The notes under the pieces were generated by a model. That model was not told where the DNA came from, did not search any database, and saw only the letters and a list, made by a program, of their open reading frames with translations. The position numbers and the translations under genes are program-made. A stretch of 15,107 nucleotides of DNA from Rhodocyclales bacterium (GTDB taxonomy: Bacteria; Pseudomonadota; Gammaproteobacteria; Burkholderiales; Rhodocyclaceae), in the NCBI GenBank assembly GCA_021413665.1, contig JAIOPW010000004.1, positions 1-15,107 on the forward strand. Direction: 5' to 3'. Below, in pieces: positions 1 to 7,807 of this stretch. Position 1 is the stretch's first letter, and each line of letters starts with the position of its first letter.

Positions 1-141
1 CTGCACAGCCGCCGCTTCTGGATCGAAACCGAAAACCGCTGGGTCAGCCTGCGCGTGTCAAACGCCGGTCTGCGCACCATCGACAAGAAGGGCATCGACG
101 TTGTCCTCGCCGAGCTGCGTGAGCGCGGCGAGCGCGTCTAA
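1..141 (+). CDS. rpmB: 50S ribosomal protein L28, 3' part only
   Basis: The window opens inside this gene; 46 codons remain before the TAA at 139-141. The visible residues LHSRRFWIETENRWVSLRVS, followed by a segment with DKKGID and LAELRERGE, match the C-terminal half of bacterial L28, a small basic protein of the large ribosomal subunit. The family is about 78 residues long, so roughly 30 N-terminal residues lie to the left of the window. The start and promoter are therefore not seen. rpmG begins 14 nt downstream on the same strand, the usual rpmB-rpmG pair, so the two are probably co-transcribed. The identification is firm from sequence and context. Confidence 0.96.
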   Translation: MHSRRFWIETENRWVSLRVSNAGLRTIDKKGIDVVLAELRERGERV

Positions 142-155
142 CAGGAGAAAGCATC

Positions 156-323
156 ATGGCCAAGGGCGGACGCGAAAAAATCAAGCTGGAATCGACAGCC
201 GGTACGGGACACTTCTACACGACCACGAAGAACAAGAAAACGACCCCGGGAAAGCTGGAATTCCTGAAGTACGATCCCAAGGCGCGCAAGCACGTCGCCT
301 ACAAGGAAGTAAAGCTGAAGTAA
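156..323 (+). CDS. rpmG: 50S ribosomal protein L33 (cysteine-free type)
   Basis: A 55-residue protein starting MAKGGREKIKLESTAGTGHF and ending KHVAYKEVKLK, full length for proteobacterial L33, a component of the large ribosomal subunit near the E site. It has no cysteine at all, so it is the zinc-independent (C-minus) form rather than the CxxC zinc-ribbon form. The ATG is set by an AGGAGA Shine-Dalgarno at 143-148, which overlaps the end of rpmB by the stop codon region and sits about 7 nt before the start. A strong hairpin terminator follows 18 nt after the TAA, ending the rpmB-rpmG unit. Confidence 0.97.
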   Translation: MAKGGREKIKLESTAGTGHFYTTTKNKKTTPGKLEFLKYDPKARKHVAYKEVKLK

Positions 324-341
324 TTTGGCGATTCCTTGACG

Positions 342-370
342 AAAAAACCCGCTCTCAGCGGGTTTTTTTT
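342..370. terminator. Bidirectional intrinsic terminator between rpmG and rnr
   Basis: Stem CCCGCT (348-353) with loop CTC pairs with AGCGGG (357-362). It is extended by an A run (342-347) facing a T run (363-370). Read on the plus strand it ends in T8 after rpmG. Read on the minus strand the A run becomes T6 after rnr. The position between two convergent genes and the symmetry support use in both directions. Confidence 0.9.
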
Positions 371-412
371 CGTCTGCACGGGGGCTCGGCCTGACGCCCC
401 CGTTGCCTCCGG

Positions 413-2638
413 TCAGTGCTTCGGCTTGCCGCGCGCCGGCACTTCGTCCGCAAGGCGGAAGTCGATTTTGTTGGCCTCCATGTCCACCCGGGTCAGTTGC
501 ACCCGCACCCGGTCGGACAGGCGGAAACGCCGGCCGCTGCGCTCGCCGACCATGGCATGCGACTTCTCGTCGAAGTGGAAATAGTCCTGCCCGAGTTCCG
601 AAACATGGACCAGGCCCTCGACGAATACGCCGTCCAGCGCAACGAAGATGCCGAAGGGCACCACGGATGAAATGCTGCCCTCGAAGATCTCGCCGACGCG
701 ATCCTTCATGTAGAAGCACTTGAGCCAGGCTTCGACATCGCGCGTCGCGTCGTCCGCCCGGCGTTCGGTCATGGAGCAGTGCAGGCCGATTTCTTCCCAG
801 TTGCCAGGCTCGTAGCGCCGTGCCGCCAGCGCCGACTTTATGGCCCGATGCACCAGCAGGTCCGGATAGCGTCGGATCGGTGAGGTGAAGTGCGTGTAGC
901 TCTCGTAAGCCAGGCCGAAGTGGCCGACGTTGTCCGGACTGTAAATCGCCTGGCGCAATGAACGCAGCATCACGGTCTGCAGCAGTTGCCGGTCCGGCCG
1001 CTGGCCGATCTTCTCCAACAGCCTGGCATAGTCCTGCGCCTTCGGTTCGTCGCCGCCGCCCAACTGGAAACCGAAGGTAACGAGGAAGTCGCGTAGCTTG
1101 AGCAGCCGCTCGGGCGTCGGACCTTCGTGCACCCGGTAGAGCGACGGATGCTCGCGCTCGCGCAGGAATTCCGAAGCGCAGACGTTGGCCGCCAGCATGC
1201 ATTCCTCGATCAACCGATGTGCGTCGTTGCGCTCGTAGGGTTCAATGCGTTCGATCTTGCCGTGGTCGTCGAAAATCATGCGCGTTTCGACGGTCTCAAA
1301 ATCGATCGCGCCGCGCTTTACGCGCTCTTTCGCCAGTTGCCTGTAGAGCAGGTCCAGCGCTTCCAGATGCGGCAACTGCGGCGCCAGACGTTCGCGGGTT
1401 TTCGGATCCTTGTCATAGAGTGCCGCCGCGACCTCGGTGTAGGTCAGCCGGGCATGCGAGAACATGACCGCCGGATAGAAGCGGTAACGCCTGATCGCTC
1501 CCGAGCCGGCAATCTCCATGTCGCACACCATGCACAGGCGTTCGACCTGCGGATTTAGCGAACACAAGCCGTTGGAAAGCTTCTCCGGCAGCATCGGAAT
1601 CACGCGCCGCGGGAAGTAGACAGAATTGCCACGGGCATATGCGTCAGCATCCAGTGCGCCACCCGCGGTCACGTAGTGCGAAACATCCGCAATCGCAACA
1701 ACCAGGCGGAAGCCCTTGCCCTTGCGTTCGCAGAACACAGCATCGTCGAAGTCCCTCGCGGTCTCACTATCGATCGTCACCAGAGGCAGGGCGGTAATGT
1801 CTTCGCGGCCCTTCCAGTCGGTCTTGCGCACGGCGTCCGGCAGTTTCCGGGTTTCACCCAGTGCCTCACCCGAGAACTCGTAGGGCAGTTCATGCTTGCG
1901 CAGGGCAATCTCGATTTCCATCCCGGGATCGGCGTAGTTGCCCAGCACCTCGATCAAACGGCCAATCGGTTGCGAATGCTTGCTCGGCTGCTCGATGAGT
2001 TCGATCATCACCACCTGGCCTGACTGCACCTTGAGTGACTTCTTCGCGCCTTTCTCCGGCGGCGCCAGCAGGATGTCCTGACTGATGCGCTTGTTTTCGG
2101 CGACGACAAAGCGCACGCCGTGCTCTTCAACGACACGCCCGACCACGTGCTTATTTACATGCTCGGTGACTTCGACAATCTTGCCCTCGGGCCGCCCCTT
2201 GCGATCGATACCGATGACCCGTGCGATAGCCCTGTCGCCGTGCAGCACCTTGTCCATTTCCTTGGCAGAAAGGAACAGGTCCACGCCGCCCTCCTCGGGC
2301 ACCAGGAAACCAAATCCATCCGGATGCCCGACGATGCGGCCACGCACCAGATCCGCTTTGTCGGGAATCAGCCAGTCGCCGCGCCGGTTCTGCATCAACT
2401 GTGCATCCCGCGCCATGGCTCCGAGGCGGCGCTGGAACGGCTCCTGTTCGAAAGGCTGAACATCGAGCAATTCCACCAAGCGTCCGAATTCGAGGGGCGC
2501 ACCTTGTGCTGCGAGGGTTTCCAGGACGTATTCGCGGCTAGGCAGCGGGTGATCGTACTGCGCTTTTTCGCGTTCGAACTGAGGATCGGCGCGTCGAATT
2601 TTTGACAGCTTGTGGGTGCTATTCGGCTTGTTTGACAA
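413..2638 (-). CDS. rnr: Ribonuclease R (RNB-family 3'-5' exoribonuclease)
   Basis: This 741-residue protein is RNase R, the processive hydrolytic 3'-5' exonuclease that degrades structured RNA, rRNA fragments and mRNA. Order seen: N-terminal winged-helix region (about 30-95), cold-shock RNA-binding domains (about 98-235, with GHPDGFGFLVPE), RNB catalytic domain with TIDSETARDFDDA at 288-300 (D290, D296, D298, D299 as the metal ligands), and a C-terminal S1 domain (about 647-730, GSISSVVPFGIFVALDG). The start is TTG at 2638: no in-frame ATG or GTG lies nearby, an in-frame stop lies a few codons upstream, and AAAGGA at 2649-2654 is a suitable Shine-Dalgarno about 10 nt away. The protein stops about 11 residues after S1, lacking the long lysine-rich tail of the 813-residue E. 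coli enzyme. It is divergent from tRNA-Leu and convergent with rpmG. Confidence 0.96.
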   Translation of the reverse strand: MSNKPNSTHKLSKIRRADPQFEREKAQYDHPLPSREYVLETLAAQGAPLEFGRLVELLDVQPFEQEPFQRRLGAMARDAQLMQNRRGDWLIPDKADLVRGRIVGHPDGFGFLVPEEGGVDLFLSAKEMDKVLHGDRAIARVIGIDRKGRPEGKIVEVTEHVNKHVVGRVVEEHGVRFVVAENKRISQDILLAPPEKGAKKSLKVQSGQVVMIELIEQPSKHSQPIGRLIEVLGNYADPGMEIEIALRKHELPYEFSGEALGETRKLPDAVRKTDWKGREDITALPLVTIDSETARDFDDAVFCERKGKGFRLVVAIADVSHYVTAGGALDADAYARGNSVYFPRRVIPMLPEKLSNGLCSLNPQVERLCMVCDMEIAGSGAIRRYRFYPAVMFSHARLTYTEVAAALYDKDPKTRERLAPQLPHLEALDLLYRQLAKERVKRGAIDFETVETRMIFDDHGKIERIEPYERNDAHRLIEECMLAANVCASEFLREREHPSLYRVHEGPTPERLLKLRDFLVTFGFQLGGGDEPKAQDYARLLEKIGQRPDRQLLQTVMLRSLRQAIYSPDNVGHFGLAYESYTHFTSPIRRYPDLLVHRAIKSALAARRYEPGNWEEIGLHCSMTERRADDATRDVEAWLKCFYMKDRVGEIFEGSISSVVPFGIFVALDGVFVEGLVHVSELGQDYFHFDEKSHAMVGERSGRRFRLSDRVRVQLTRVDMEANKIDFRLADEVPARGKPKH

Positions 2639-2659
2639 TCTGGATTTTTCCTTTAGAAT
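2632..2659 (+). promoter_or_regulatory. Sigma-70 promoter of tRNA-Leu
   Basis: A perfect TTGACA (2632-2637) is followed after 16 nt by TAGAAT (2654-2659, 5 of 6 to TATAAT). Transcription would start near 2666, about 14 nt before the mature tRNA. The bases after the -10 box (TCGCGCC) are GC-rich, as in stable-RNA promoters under stringent control; that regulation is inferred, not shown. The -35 box lies inside the first codons of the oppositely oriented rnr, and the -10 box abuts the rnr Shine-Dalgarno. Confidence 0.8.
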
Positions 2660-2679
2660 TCGCGCCTCGTTTCACGCCT

Positions 2680-2764
<85 letters not shown>

Positions 2765-2794
2765 AGCATGGTACGCGAAATAGAAAAGAGCAAG

Positions 2795-2830
2795 GGCCGC
2801 CAGGATTTCTCCTGACGGCCTTTTCCTTTT
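2795..2830 (+). terminator. Intrinsic terminator after tRNA-Leu, possibly shared with purA
   Basis: GGCCGCCAGGA (2795-2805) pairs with TCCTGACGGCC (2810-2820) with a single C/A mismatch and a 4-nt loop, followed by TTTTCCTTTT (2821-2830). On the minus strand the loop reads GAAA, a stable tetraloop, and is followed by CTTGCTCTTTTC. It may therefore also end the purA transcript, though with a weaker U tract. Confidence 0.85.
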
Positions 2831-2841
2831 GGCACCGTTCC

Positions 2842-4152
2842 TTATTCGAACGGGTGCCTCAAGACAATCGTTTCTTCGCGGTCCGGTCCGGTGGAAATCA
2901 TGTCCACCGGTACGTCGCAAAGCTGTTCCATGCGCTTGATGTAGGCACGGGCCTCGACCGGCAGCCCCTCCAGCGTCTTGACACCAACCGTGCTGCCCTT
3001 CCAGCCAGGCAGCGACTCGTAGATGGGCTCGCAGCAGGCGAGATCATCCGCACCCACGGGCAGGATGTCGGAAACGCCGCCATTTAGGCGATAGCCCGTG
3101 CATATTTTGAGTTCTTCGACACCGTCCAGAACATCGAGCTTGGTGATGCACAGCCCTGAAATGCCATTGATCTGGATCGCGCGCTTCAATGCGGCGGCAT
3201 CGAACCAGCCGCAGCGCCGGGCGCGTCCGGTGGTGGCACCGAACTCGTGACCCTTGGTGGCCATGTGCTTGCCCACAGGATCCTGCTTGTCCACGGCGTC
3301 GTACAACTCTGTCGGGAAGGGGCCACCACCGACCCTCGTGGTGTAGGCCTTGGTGATGCCCAGGATGTAGTGCAACATGCCCGGTCCGACGCCGGCGCCG
3401 GCCGCTGCCGCACCGGCGACGCAGTTGGATGAGGTGACGAAGGGATAGGTGCCGTGATCGATGTCCAACAAGGTGCCCTGCGCGCCCTCAAACAGCAGGT
3501 TGGCGCCGGCGCGGTGGGCATCGTAGAGCGCACGCGGCACATCGGCGATCATCCGGGTCAGGCGCGGAGCAATGGCCATCGCTCCATCGTAAACCTTCTG
3601 AAAATCCACCGGCTCGGCTCCATGGTAGTTTTTCAGCACGAAGTTATGATATTCAAGTATCTCGCCGAGCCGCTCGGCAAAACGCTTTGGCTTGGTAAGG
3701 TCCTGTAATCTCAGGCCGCGACGCGCCACCTTGTCCTCATATGCGGGGCCAATTCCGCGACCGGTGGTACCGATCTTGTTGCTACCGCGCGCAACTTCTC
3801 GAGCAACGTCCATCGCCTGGTGGTAGGGCAGGATCAAAGGGCAGGCCTCGGAAATTTTCAGCCGCGCCTCTGCGTTGATGCCTGCCTCTTCGAGCTCGTC
3901 GAGCTCCTTCATCAGTGCTTCCGGCGACAGCACGACACCATTGCCGATGTAGCAAGTGACGCCGTCGCGCAGGATGCCGGACGGCACCAGGTGCAATACC
4001 GTCTTCTTGCCGCCGATAACCAGCGTATGCCCTGCATTGTGGCCGCCCTGAAAGCGCACCACACCCTGCGAATGATCCGTGAGCCAATCGACGATCTTGC
4101 CCTTCCCCTCGTCGCCCCACTGGGTTCCTACGACCACTACGTTTTTTGCCAT
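2842..4152 (-). CDS. purA: Adenylosuccinate synthetase
   Basis: A 436-residue cytosolic enzyme that joins IMP and aspartate using GTP to form adenylosuccinate, the first committed step from IMP to AMP. The N-terminal P-loop-like GDEGKGK lies at 13-19 and QGGHNAGHT at 35-43, giving the expected catalytic pair D14 and H42. TTGRGIGPAYEDK (the IMP-binding loop region), GAQGTLLDIDHGTYPFVTSSN and the C-terminal STGPDREETI are also present. Length matches the family (432 in E. coli). The ATG at 4152 is 1 nt after the hisZ stop, with AAGGAAG about 7 nt upstream inside the end of hisZ, so the two genes are likely translationally coupled. It is the last gene of the minus-strand run. Confidence 0.98.
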   Translation of the reverse strand: MAKNVVVVGTQWGDEGKGKIVDWLTDHSQGVVRFQGGHNAGHTLVIGGKKTVLHLVPSGILRDGVTCYIGNGVVLSPEALMKELDELEEAGINAEARLKISEACPLILPYHQAMDVAREVARGSNKIGTTGRGIGPAYEDKVARRGLRLQDLTKPKRFAERLGEILEYHNFVLKNYHGAEPVDFQKVYDGAMAIAPRLTRMIADVPRALYDAHRAGANLLFEGAQGTLLDIDHGTYPFVTSSNCVAGAAAAGAGVGPGMLHYILGITKAYTTRVGGGPFPTELYDAVDKQDPVGKHMATKGHEFGATTGRARRCGWFDAAALKRAIQINGISGLCITKLDVLDGVEELKICTGYRLNGGVSDILPVGADDLACCEPIYESLPGWKGSTVGVKTLEGLPVEARAYIKRMEQLCDVPVDMISTGPDREETIVLRHPFE

Positions 4153-4153
4153 T

Positions 4154-5383
4154 TCAGTCTTCCTTCAGGGATTCAATGATCCAGTTATCGCCGCTACGTA
4201 CCAGAATCCGGTCGCAGCCGGCTTCGCGCCAAGTGCCCTCGTGGCCCGGCAGGGCCAGCACAACACGCTCGCCTTGCGCGCGCAGTCGTATCACCTCGGC
4301 GTTGACGGACCACGTCCGAGTGGATACCGTCCCTTCGGGACATAGAGCCGAATCCCCGTCACGCAAGGCGAGGGCGTCGTCCTCGGGCCAGGGAGCGGCG
4401 ATCGCGCCCCGCGCTGCACTCCGGGGTGAAAGTCGTGCCAGTTCCCGCAGATCCATGGAAAAGCCGGTCGCGGAACGAGCACGACCGTAAACCCGACCGA
4501 AATCATCGTAGCGGCCCCCCAGCGCCACGGTGCCTGCGTTGCCAGCGCAATAGGCGGCAAAGACAACACCACTGTGATAGTGGTAACCGCGCAAGTCAGC
4601 CAGATCGAAGCTCAGTGGCAGGTCACCGAGGGCATCGGCCAAACGGCGCAGGTCGGACAGCGCAGTGCCGATCTTCGCCGTAGCTGGCAGAACCCGCGCT
4701 GCGCGTTCCAGCACCCTCCGGTCGCCAAAGAGCTCAGGCAACGCGAGCAGCGCCGAGCGAACTGGATCGCTGACACCAGCGACAAGTTCGCGTACCGTCG
4801 GCACATCCTTGCCCTGCAAGGCGCCGAACAGCTCCTCTTCCGCCTCTGGCGCCAAACCGGCTTGTCGGGTCAGCGCACGAAAAACAGCGACATGGCCGAG
4901 GTCGAAGCGCGACGCCTCAATACTGCACTGACCCAGCGCTGCCGCCAGAAGACGAATCGCCTCGATGTCCGCTTCCAACCCGGCATGGCCATAGATTTCC
5001 GCCCCGATCTGGAGGGGTTCGCGGGTCGCATTGAAGCCCGCCGGCAGGGTGTGCAGTACGCTGCCGCAGTAGCACAGCCGCGTCACTCCTTCGCGATTCA
5101 GCAGATGGGCATCGATTCGCGCCACTTGCGGCGTGATATCGGCGCGCACACCCATGCTTCGACCGGAAAGCTGGTCCACCAATTTGAAAGTACGCAAATC
5201 GAGATCGTGACCGCTGCCAGGTAGCAGGGACTCGACGTATTCCAGCATTGGCGGGATGACGAATTCGTAGCCGTGGCGGGTGAACTCGTCGATCAGATTG
5301 CGCCGCAACGCCTCGATGCGCGATGCGTCGCACGGCAACACGTCTTCAATTGCCTCGGGCAGGAGCCAGCGCCGATTTGCCAT
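4154..5383 (-). CDS. hisZ: ATP phosphoribosyltransferase regulatory subunit HisZ
   Basis: A 409-residue class II aminoacyl-tRNA synthetase-like protein resembling the HisRS core. Visible are the opening WLLPEAIEDVLP, FVIPPMLEYVESL, the motif-2-like VRADITPQVARI, LRGYHYHSGVVFAAY and GGRYDDFGRVYGRARSATGF. It lacks the HisRS anticodon-binding domain and does not carry the full HisRS catalytic motifs. In bacteria with the short form of HisG, HisZ assembles with it into an octamer to give an active, histidine-regulated first enzyme of histidine synthesis. Its presence therefore predicts a short-form hisG elsewhere in the genome. No clear Shine-Dalgarno precedes the ATG, which lies 7 nt after the DUF2065 stop, so coupling is likely. 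A genuine HisRS (hisS) is also in this window, which removes the main alternative identity. Confidence 0.95.
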   Translation of the reverse strand: MANRRWLLPEAIEDVLPCDASRIEALRRNLIDEFTRHGYEFVIPPMLEYVESLLPGSGHDLDLRTFKLVDQLSGRSMGVRADITPQVARIDAHLLNREGVTRLCYCGSVLHTLPAGFNATREPLQIGAEIYGHAGLEADIEAIRLLAAALGQCSIEASRFDLGHVAVFRALTRQAGLAPEAEEELFGALQGKDVPTVRELVAGVSDPVRSALLALPELFGDRRVLERAARVLPATAKIGTALSDLRRLADALGDLPLSFDLADLRGYHYHSGVVFAAYCAGNAGTVALGGRYDDFGRVYGRARSATGFSMDLRELARLSPRSAARGAIAAPWPEDDALALRDGDSALCPEGTVSTRTWSVNAEVIRLRAQGERVVLALPGHEGTWREAGCDRILVRSGDNWIIESLKED

Positions 5384-5389
5384 GACGGA

Positions 5390-5575
5390 TCAGCGAAATA
5401 CCGTCAGCAGAACCACGCCGACGAGCATCGAGGACAGGCCGACAAATCGGATCTGTCCGTCGGTCAGTTCGGTGACGCGGCGAAACGCATCCCGCCATAC
5501 GCTAGGCGCGAGAAAAGGCAGAAGACCTTCGATTACCAGCATCAGGGCGAAAGCCAGCAGCAGCGTATTGATCAT
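5390..5575 (-). CDS. DUF2065 family small inner-membrane protein
   Basis: A 61-residue hydrophobic protein starting MINTLLLAFALMLVIEGLLP. Two predicted membrane helices (about 2-22 and 42-60) flank a short charged segment, WRDAFRRVTELTDGQIR. The G-L-P-F-hydrophobic-P pattern, the central QIRF-x-G and the length fit the DUF2065 (YjeT-like) family, which commonly follows hflC. Its molecular role is not known. It lies 21 nt after hflC and 6 nt before hisZ, consistent with one transcript. Family assignment is from recognition of pattern and context. Confidence 0.88.
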   Translation of the reverse strand: MINTLLLAFALMLVIEGLLPFLAPSVWRDAFRRVTELTDGQIRFVGLSSMLVGVVLLTVFR

Positions 5576-5596
5576 CTCAAACCAGACCGACCCCGA

Positions 5597-6472
5597 TCAC
5601 TTGCCCTTGCCGCTGCTCTTCAGATATTTGAAGAACTCGGAATTGGGCTCCATGATCATAATGTCGCTCTTGTTCTTGAAACTGCCACGGTAGGCTTCGA
5701 GACTGCGATAGAAGGCATAAAACTCGGGATTCTCGCCAAAGGCACGGCCATAGATCCCGGCTCCCTTGGCGTCACCCTCGCCCTTGATCTTCTGCGCATC
5801 GCGATAGGCCTCGGCCAGAATCACTTCGCGCTGGCGATCGGCATTGGCCTTGATCTTCTCCGCCTCCGCCGCACCCTCTGCGCGCAATTCGTTGGCCACT
5901 CGCTTGCGCTCCGTTTCCATGCGTCGATAGACCGATTCGGATACCTCCGGCGGCAGGTCGACACGTTTGAGGCGGACATCGACTATTTCCACGCCGATGT
6001 CGCGCATGTCGGCATCGGCCTTTTTCTTCACCGAGACCATGATATCGTCGCGGGCGCCCGACACCACATCATGCACCGTGCGCCGGCCGAACTCTTCGCG
6101 CAGACCTGAATTGACGGTCTGTGACAGCCGCGTCCTGGCCAGAGTCTCATCTCCACCGACCGAGTTGTAGTACTGCTTGACGTCATGGATGCGCCACTTG
6201 ACGAAGGAATCCACCAGCACCGGCTTCTTCTCTGCGGTCAGGAATCGTTCCGGCTCAGGAGAGTCCATGGTCAGGATGCGCTTGTCGAAAATACGCACGT
6301 TCTGGATCAGCGGCCACTTGAACGCGAGGCCCGGCTCCGAAACGACTTCCTTGATTTCACCGAGTTGGAAGATGATCGCGAACTGACGCTGATCCACCGT
6401 AAAAATCGTCATGGCGAATAGCGCCAGAAGTCCAAAGATGAATGAAGCGACAAATGACAAATGGCGCTGCAT
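5597..6472 (-). CDS. hflC: FtsH protease modulator HflC
   Basis: A 291-residue SPFH/prohibitin-type protein anchored in the inner membrane by one N-terminal helix (about 6-25, after MQRHLS), with the rest facing the periplasm. With HflK it forms the large complex that surrounds the FtsH AAA protease and modulates its access to membrane substrates. Visible family features are VDQRQFAIIFQLGEIK, PGLAFKWPLIQNVRIFDKR, a SPFH core, a coiled-coil rich in Glu/Ala/Lys (about 205-245, with RAEGAAEAEKIKANADRQ) and the tail FFKYLKS. ATG at 6472 is chosen over the adjacent TTG at 6475. It overlaps the hflK stop as TGATG and is preceded by GGGGAGA at a proper distance. Length fits the family. Confidence 0.96.
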   Translation of the reverse strand: MQRHLSFVASFIFGLLALFAMTIFTVDQRQFAIIFQLGEIKEVVSEPGLAFKWPLIQNVRIFDKRILTMDSPEPERFLTAEKKPVLVDSFVKWRIHDVKQYYNSVGGDETLARTRLSQTVNSGLREEFGRRTVHDVVSGARDDIMVSVKKKADADMRDIGVEIVDVRLKRVDLPPEVSESVYRRMETERKRVANELRAEGAAEAEKIKANADRQREVILAEAYRDAQKIKGEGDAKGAGIYGRAFGENPEFYAFYRSLEAYRGSFKNKSDIMIMEPNSEFFKYLKSSGKGK

Positions 6473-7740
6473 CAACGTTCTCCCCGCTCGCGCGAGCCCA
6501 GATTACCGCGGCTGCGTGCATCACCCGGCGCCGAGCGCTCAGTCTGTGGCGGTGCATCCGGCGTCGCAACGACGGGCCCCGGAACAACTCCGCGCGGAAC
6601 AACGACCGCTTCCGCCGCCACGGGAGCGGCGGCGGCGGCGGTCGCCTGCATCAGCTTGTCGAGCGGCAAATACAACAGGTTGCCCTGCCCCTTGGCATCA
6701 ATCATCACCTTGCTGGTGTTGGCGTAGATCTGCTGCACCGTTTCAAGATACATGCGGCTACGGGTCACTTCCGGTGCCTTGCTGTACTCGGCAAGAACCT
6801 GCTTGAAGCGCGAGGCATCGCCCTCGGCGGTGACGATAATGCGCTGACGGTAGCCGGTGGCTTCCTCCATCAAACGCGAGGCGGCACCACGCGCCCGCGG
6901 AATCACGTCATTGGCGTAGGCCTGGCCCTCGTTTTTCTGACGCTCGCGGTCCTGCCCCGCCTTGACCGCATCATCAAAGGCTGCCTGCACCTGTTCCGGC
7001 GGCTGGGTGCTTTGCATGCTCACGGAGCGCACCTGAATGCCGGTCTGGTAGCGATCGAGAATGTCCTGAATCAGCTTTTGTGTATTGGCGGCGATCTGGT
7101 CGCGTCCCTCATACAGCACGAAGTCCATCTTGTTCTTGCCGACCACTTCGCGAATCGCGGTTTCCGCCGCCTGCATCACGGCATCGTCGGGATGGCGATT
7201 GTTGAACAGATAGGCCTTCGGGTCCTTGAGCAGATACTGCACGGCAAACTGTACACTGACGATGTTTTCATCATCGGTCAGCATCAGCGCCTCTTTGAGC
7301 ACCTTGTTCTTGTCCGAGCCGCGATAGCCGACTTCGACGGTGCGCACACCCGAGAGATTGACGATCTCGTGGCTCTGGATCGGCCACGGCAGACGCCAAC
7401 GCAATCCCGGCTCGGTGGCTTCCTTGAAGCGGCCGAACTGGAGCACGACACCGCGCTGCGAGGCATCGACAATGTAGAAACTGCTTCCCAGCCAGATCGC
7501 GGCCACCAGCATCAGCACGAGCCCGATGCCGCCGCCAAACTGCCGCGGACTTATCGACGGCATCCGGCTGCCGCCATCTCCTCCGCCCTCACCGCCGCCA
7601 CCGCCCTTATTGCCGAACAGGCCGGCCAGCCGGCGATTGAAGTCGCGCCAGAGTTCTTCGAGATCCGGGGGGCCTTGGTTGCCACCACCGCGCTTGCCGC
7701 CACCGGGCTGGTTGCCCCAGCCGTGGTCGTTGAGAGACAT
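6472..7740 (-). CDS. hflK: FtsH protease modulator HflK
   Basis: A 422-residue membrane-anchored SPFH protein, partner of HflC. The N terminus (MSLNDHGWGNQPGGGKRG) is cytosolic, very rich in Gly and Pro, with glycine runs at about 46-57. One membrane helix follows at about 70-90, then VDASQRGVVLQFGRF, the SPFH domain and a coiled-coil-rich C-terminal part (RMYLETVQQIYANTSKVMID). ATG at 7740 is preferred because the 42-codon extension upstream to 7866 runs into the end of hflX and does not resemble HflK, whereas SLNDHGWGNQPGGG is the usual start. The Shine-Dalgarno is weak (GGAA about 5 nt before the ATG). The stop overlaps the hflC start by 1 nt. The spacer from hflX is 67 nt and pyrimidine-rich on the coding strand. 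Confidence 0.96.
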   Translation of the reverse strand: MSLNDHGWGNQPGGGKRGGGNQGPPDLEELWRDFNRRLAGLFGNKGGGGGEGGGDGGSRMPSISPRQFGGGIGLVLMLVAAIWLGSSFYIVDASQRGVVLQFGRFKEATEPGLRWRLPWPIQSHEIVNLSGVRTVEVGYRGSDKNKVLKEALMLTDDENIVSVQFAVQYLLKDPKAYLFNNRHPDDAVMQAAETAIREVVGKNKMDFVLYEGRDQIAANTQKLIQDILDRYQTGIQVRSVSMQSTQPPEQVQAAFDDAVKAGQDRERQKNEGQAYANDVIPRARGAASRLMEEATGYRQRIIVTAEGDASRFKQVLAEYSKAPEVTRSRMYLETVQQIYANTSKVMIDAKGQGNLLYLPLDKLMQATAAAAAPVAAEAVVVPRGVVPGPVVATPDAPPQTERSAPGDARSRGNLGSRERGER

Positions 7741-7807
7741 GAGAATTCCGGCGATCACGTGTATTTGGTCTGGGTAGTAGAAAGAAGGAAGAACAGTAAG
7801 AGAAACT

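Noticed and set aside
138..1202. A 354-codon frame on the minus strand inside rnr and running through the terminator into rpmG
   Set aside because: It is out of frame with the well-supported RNase R and crosses a terminator; composition is Arg/Ala/Gly-rich and matches no family.
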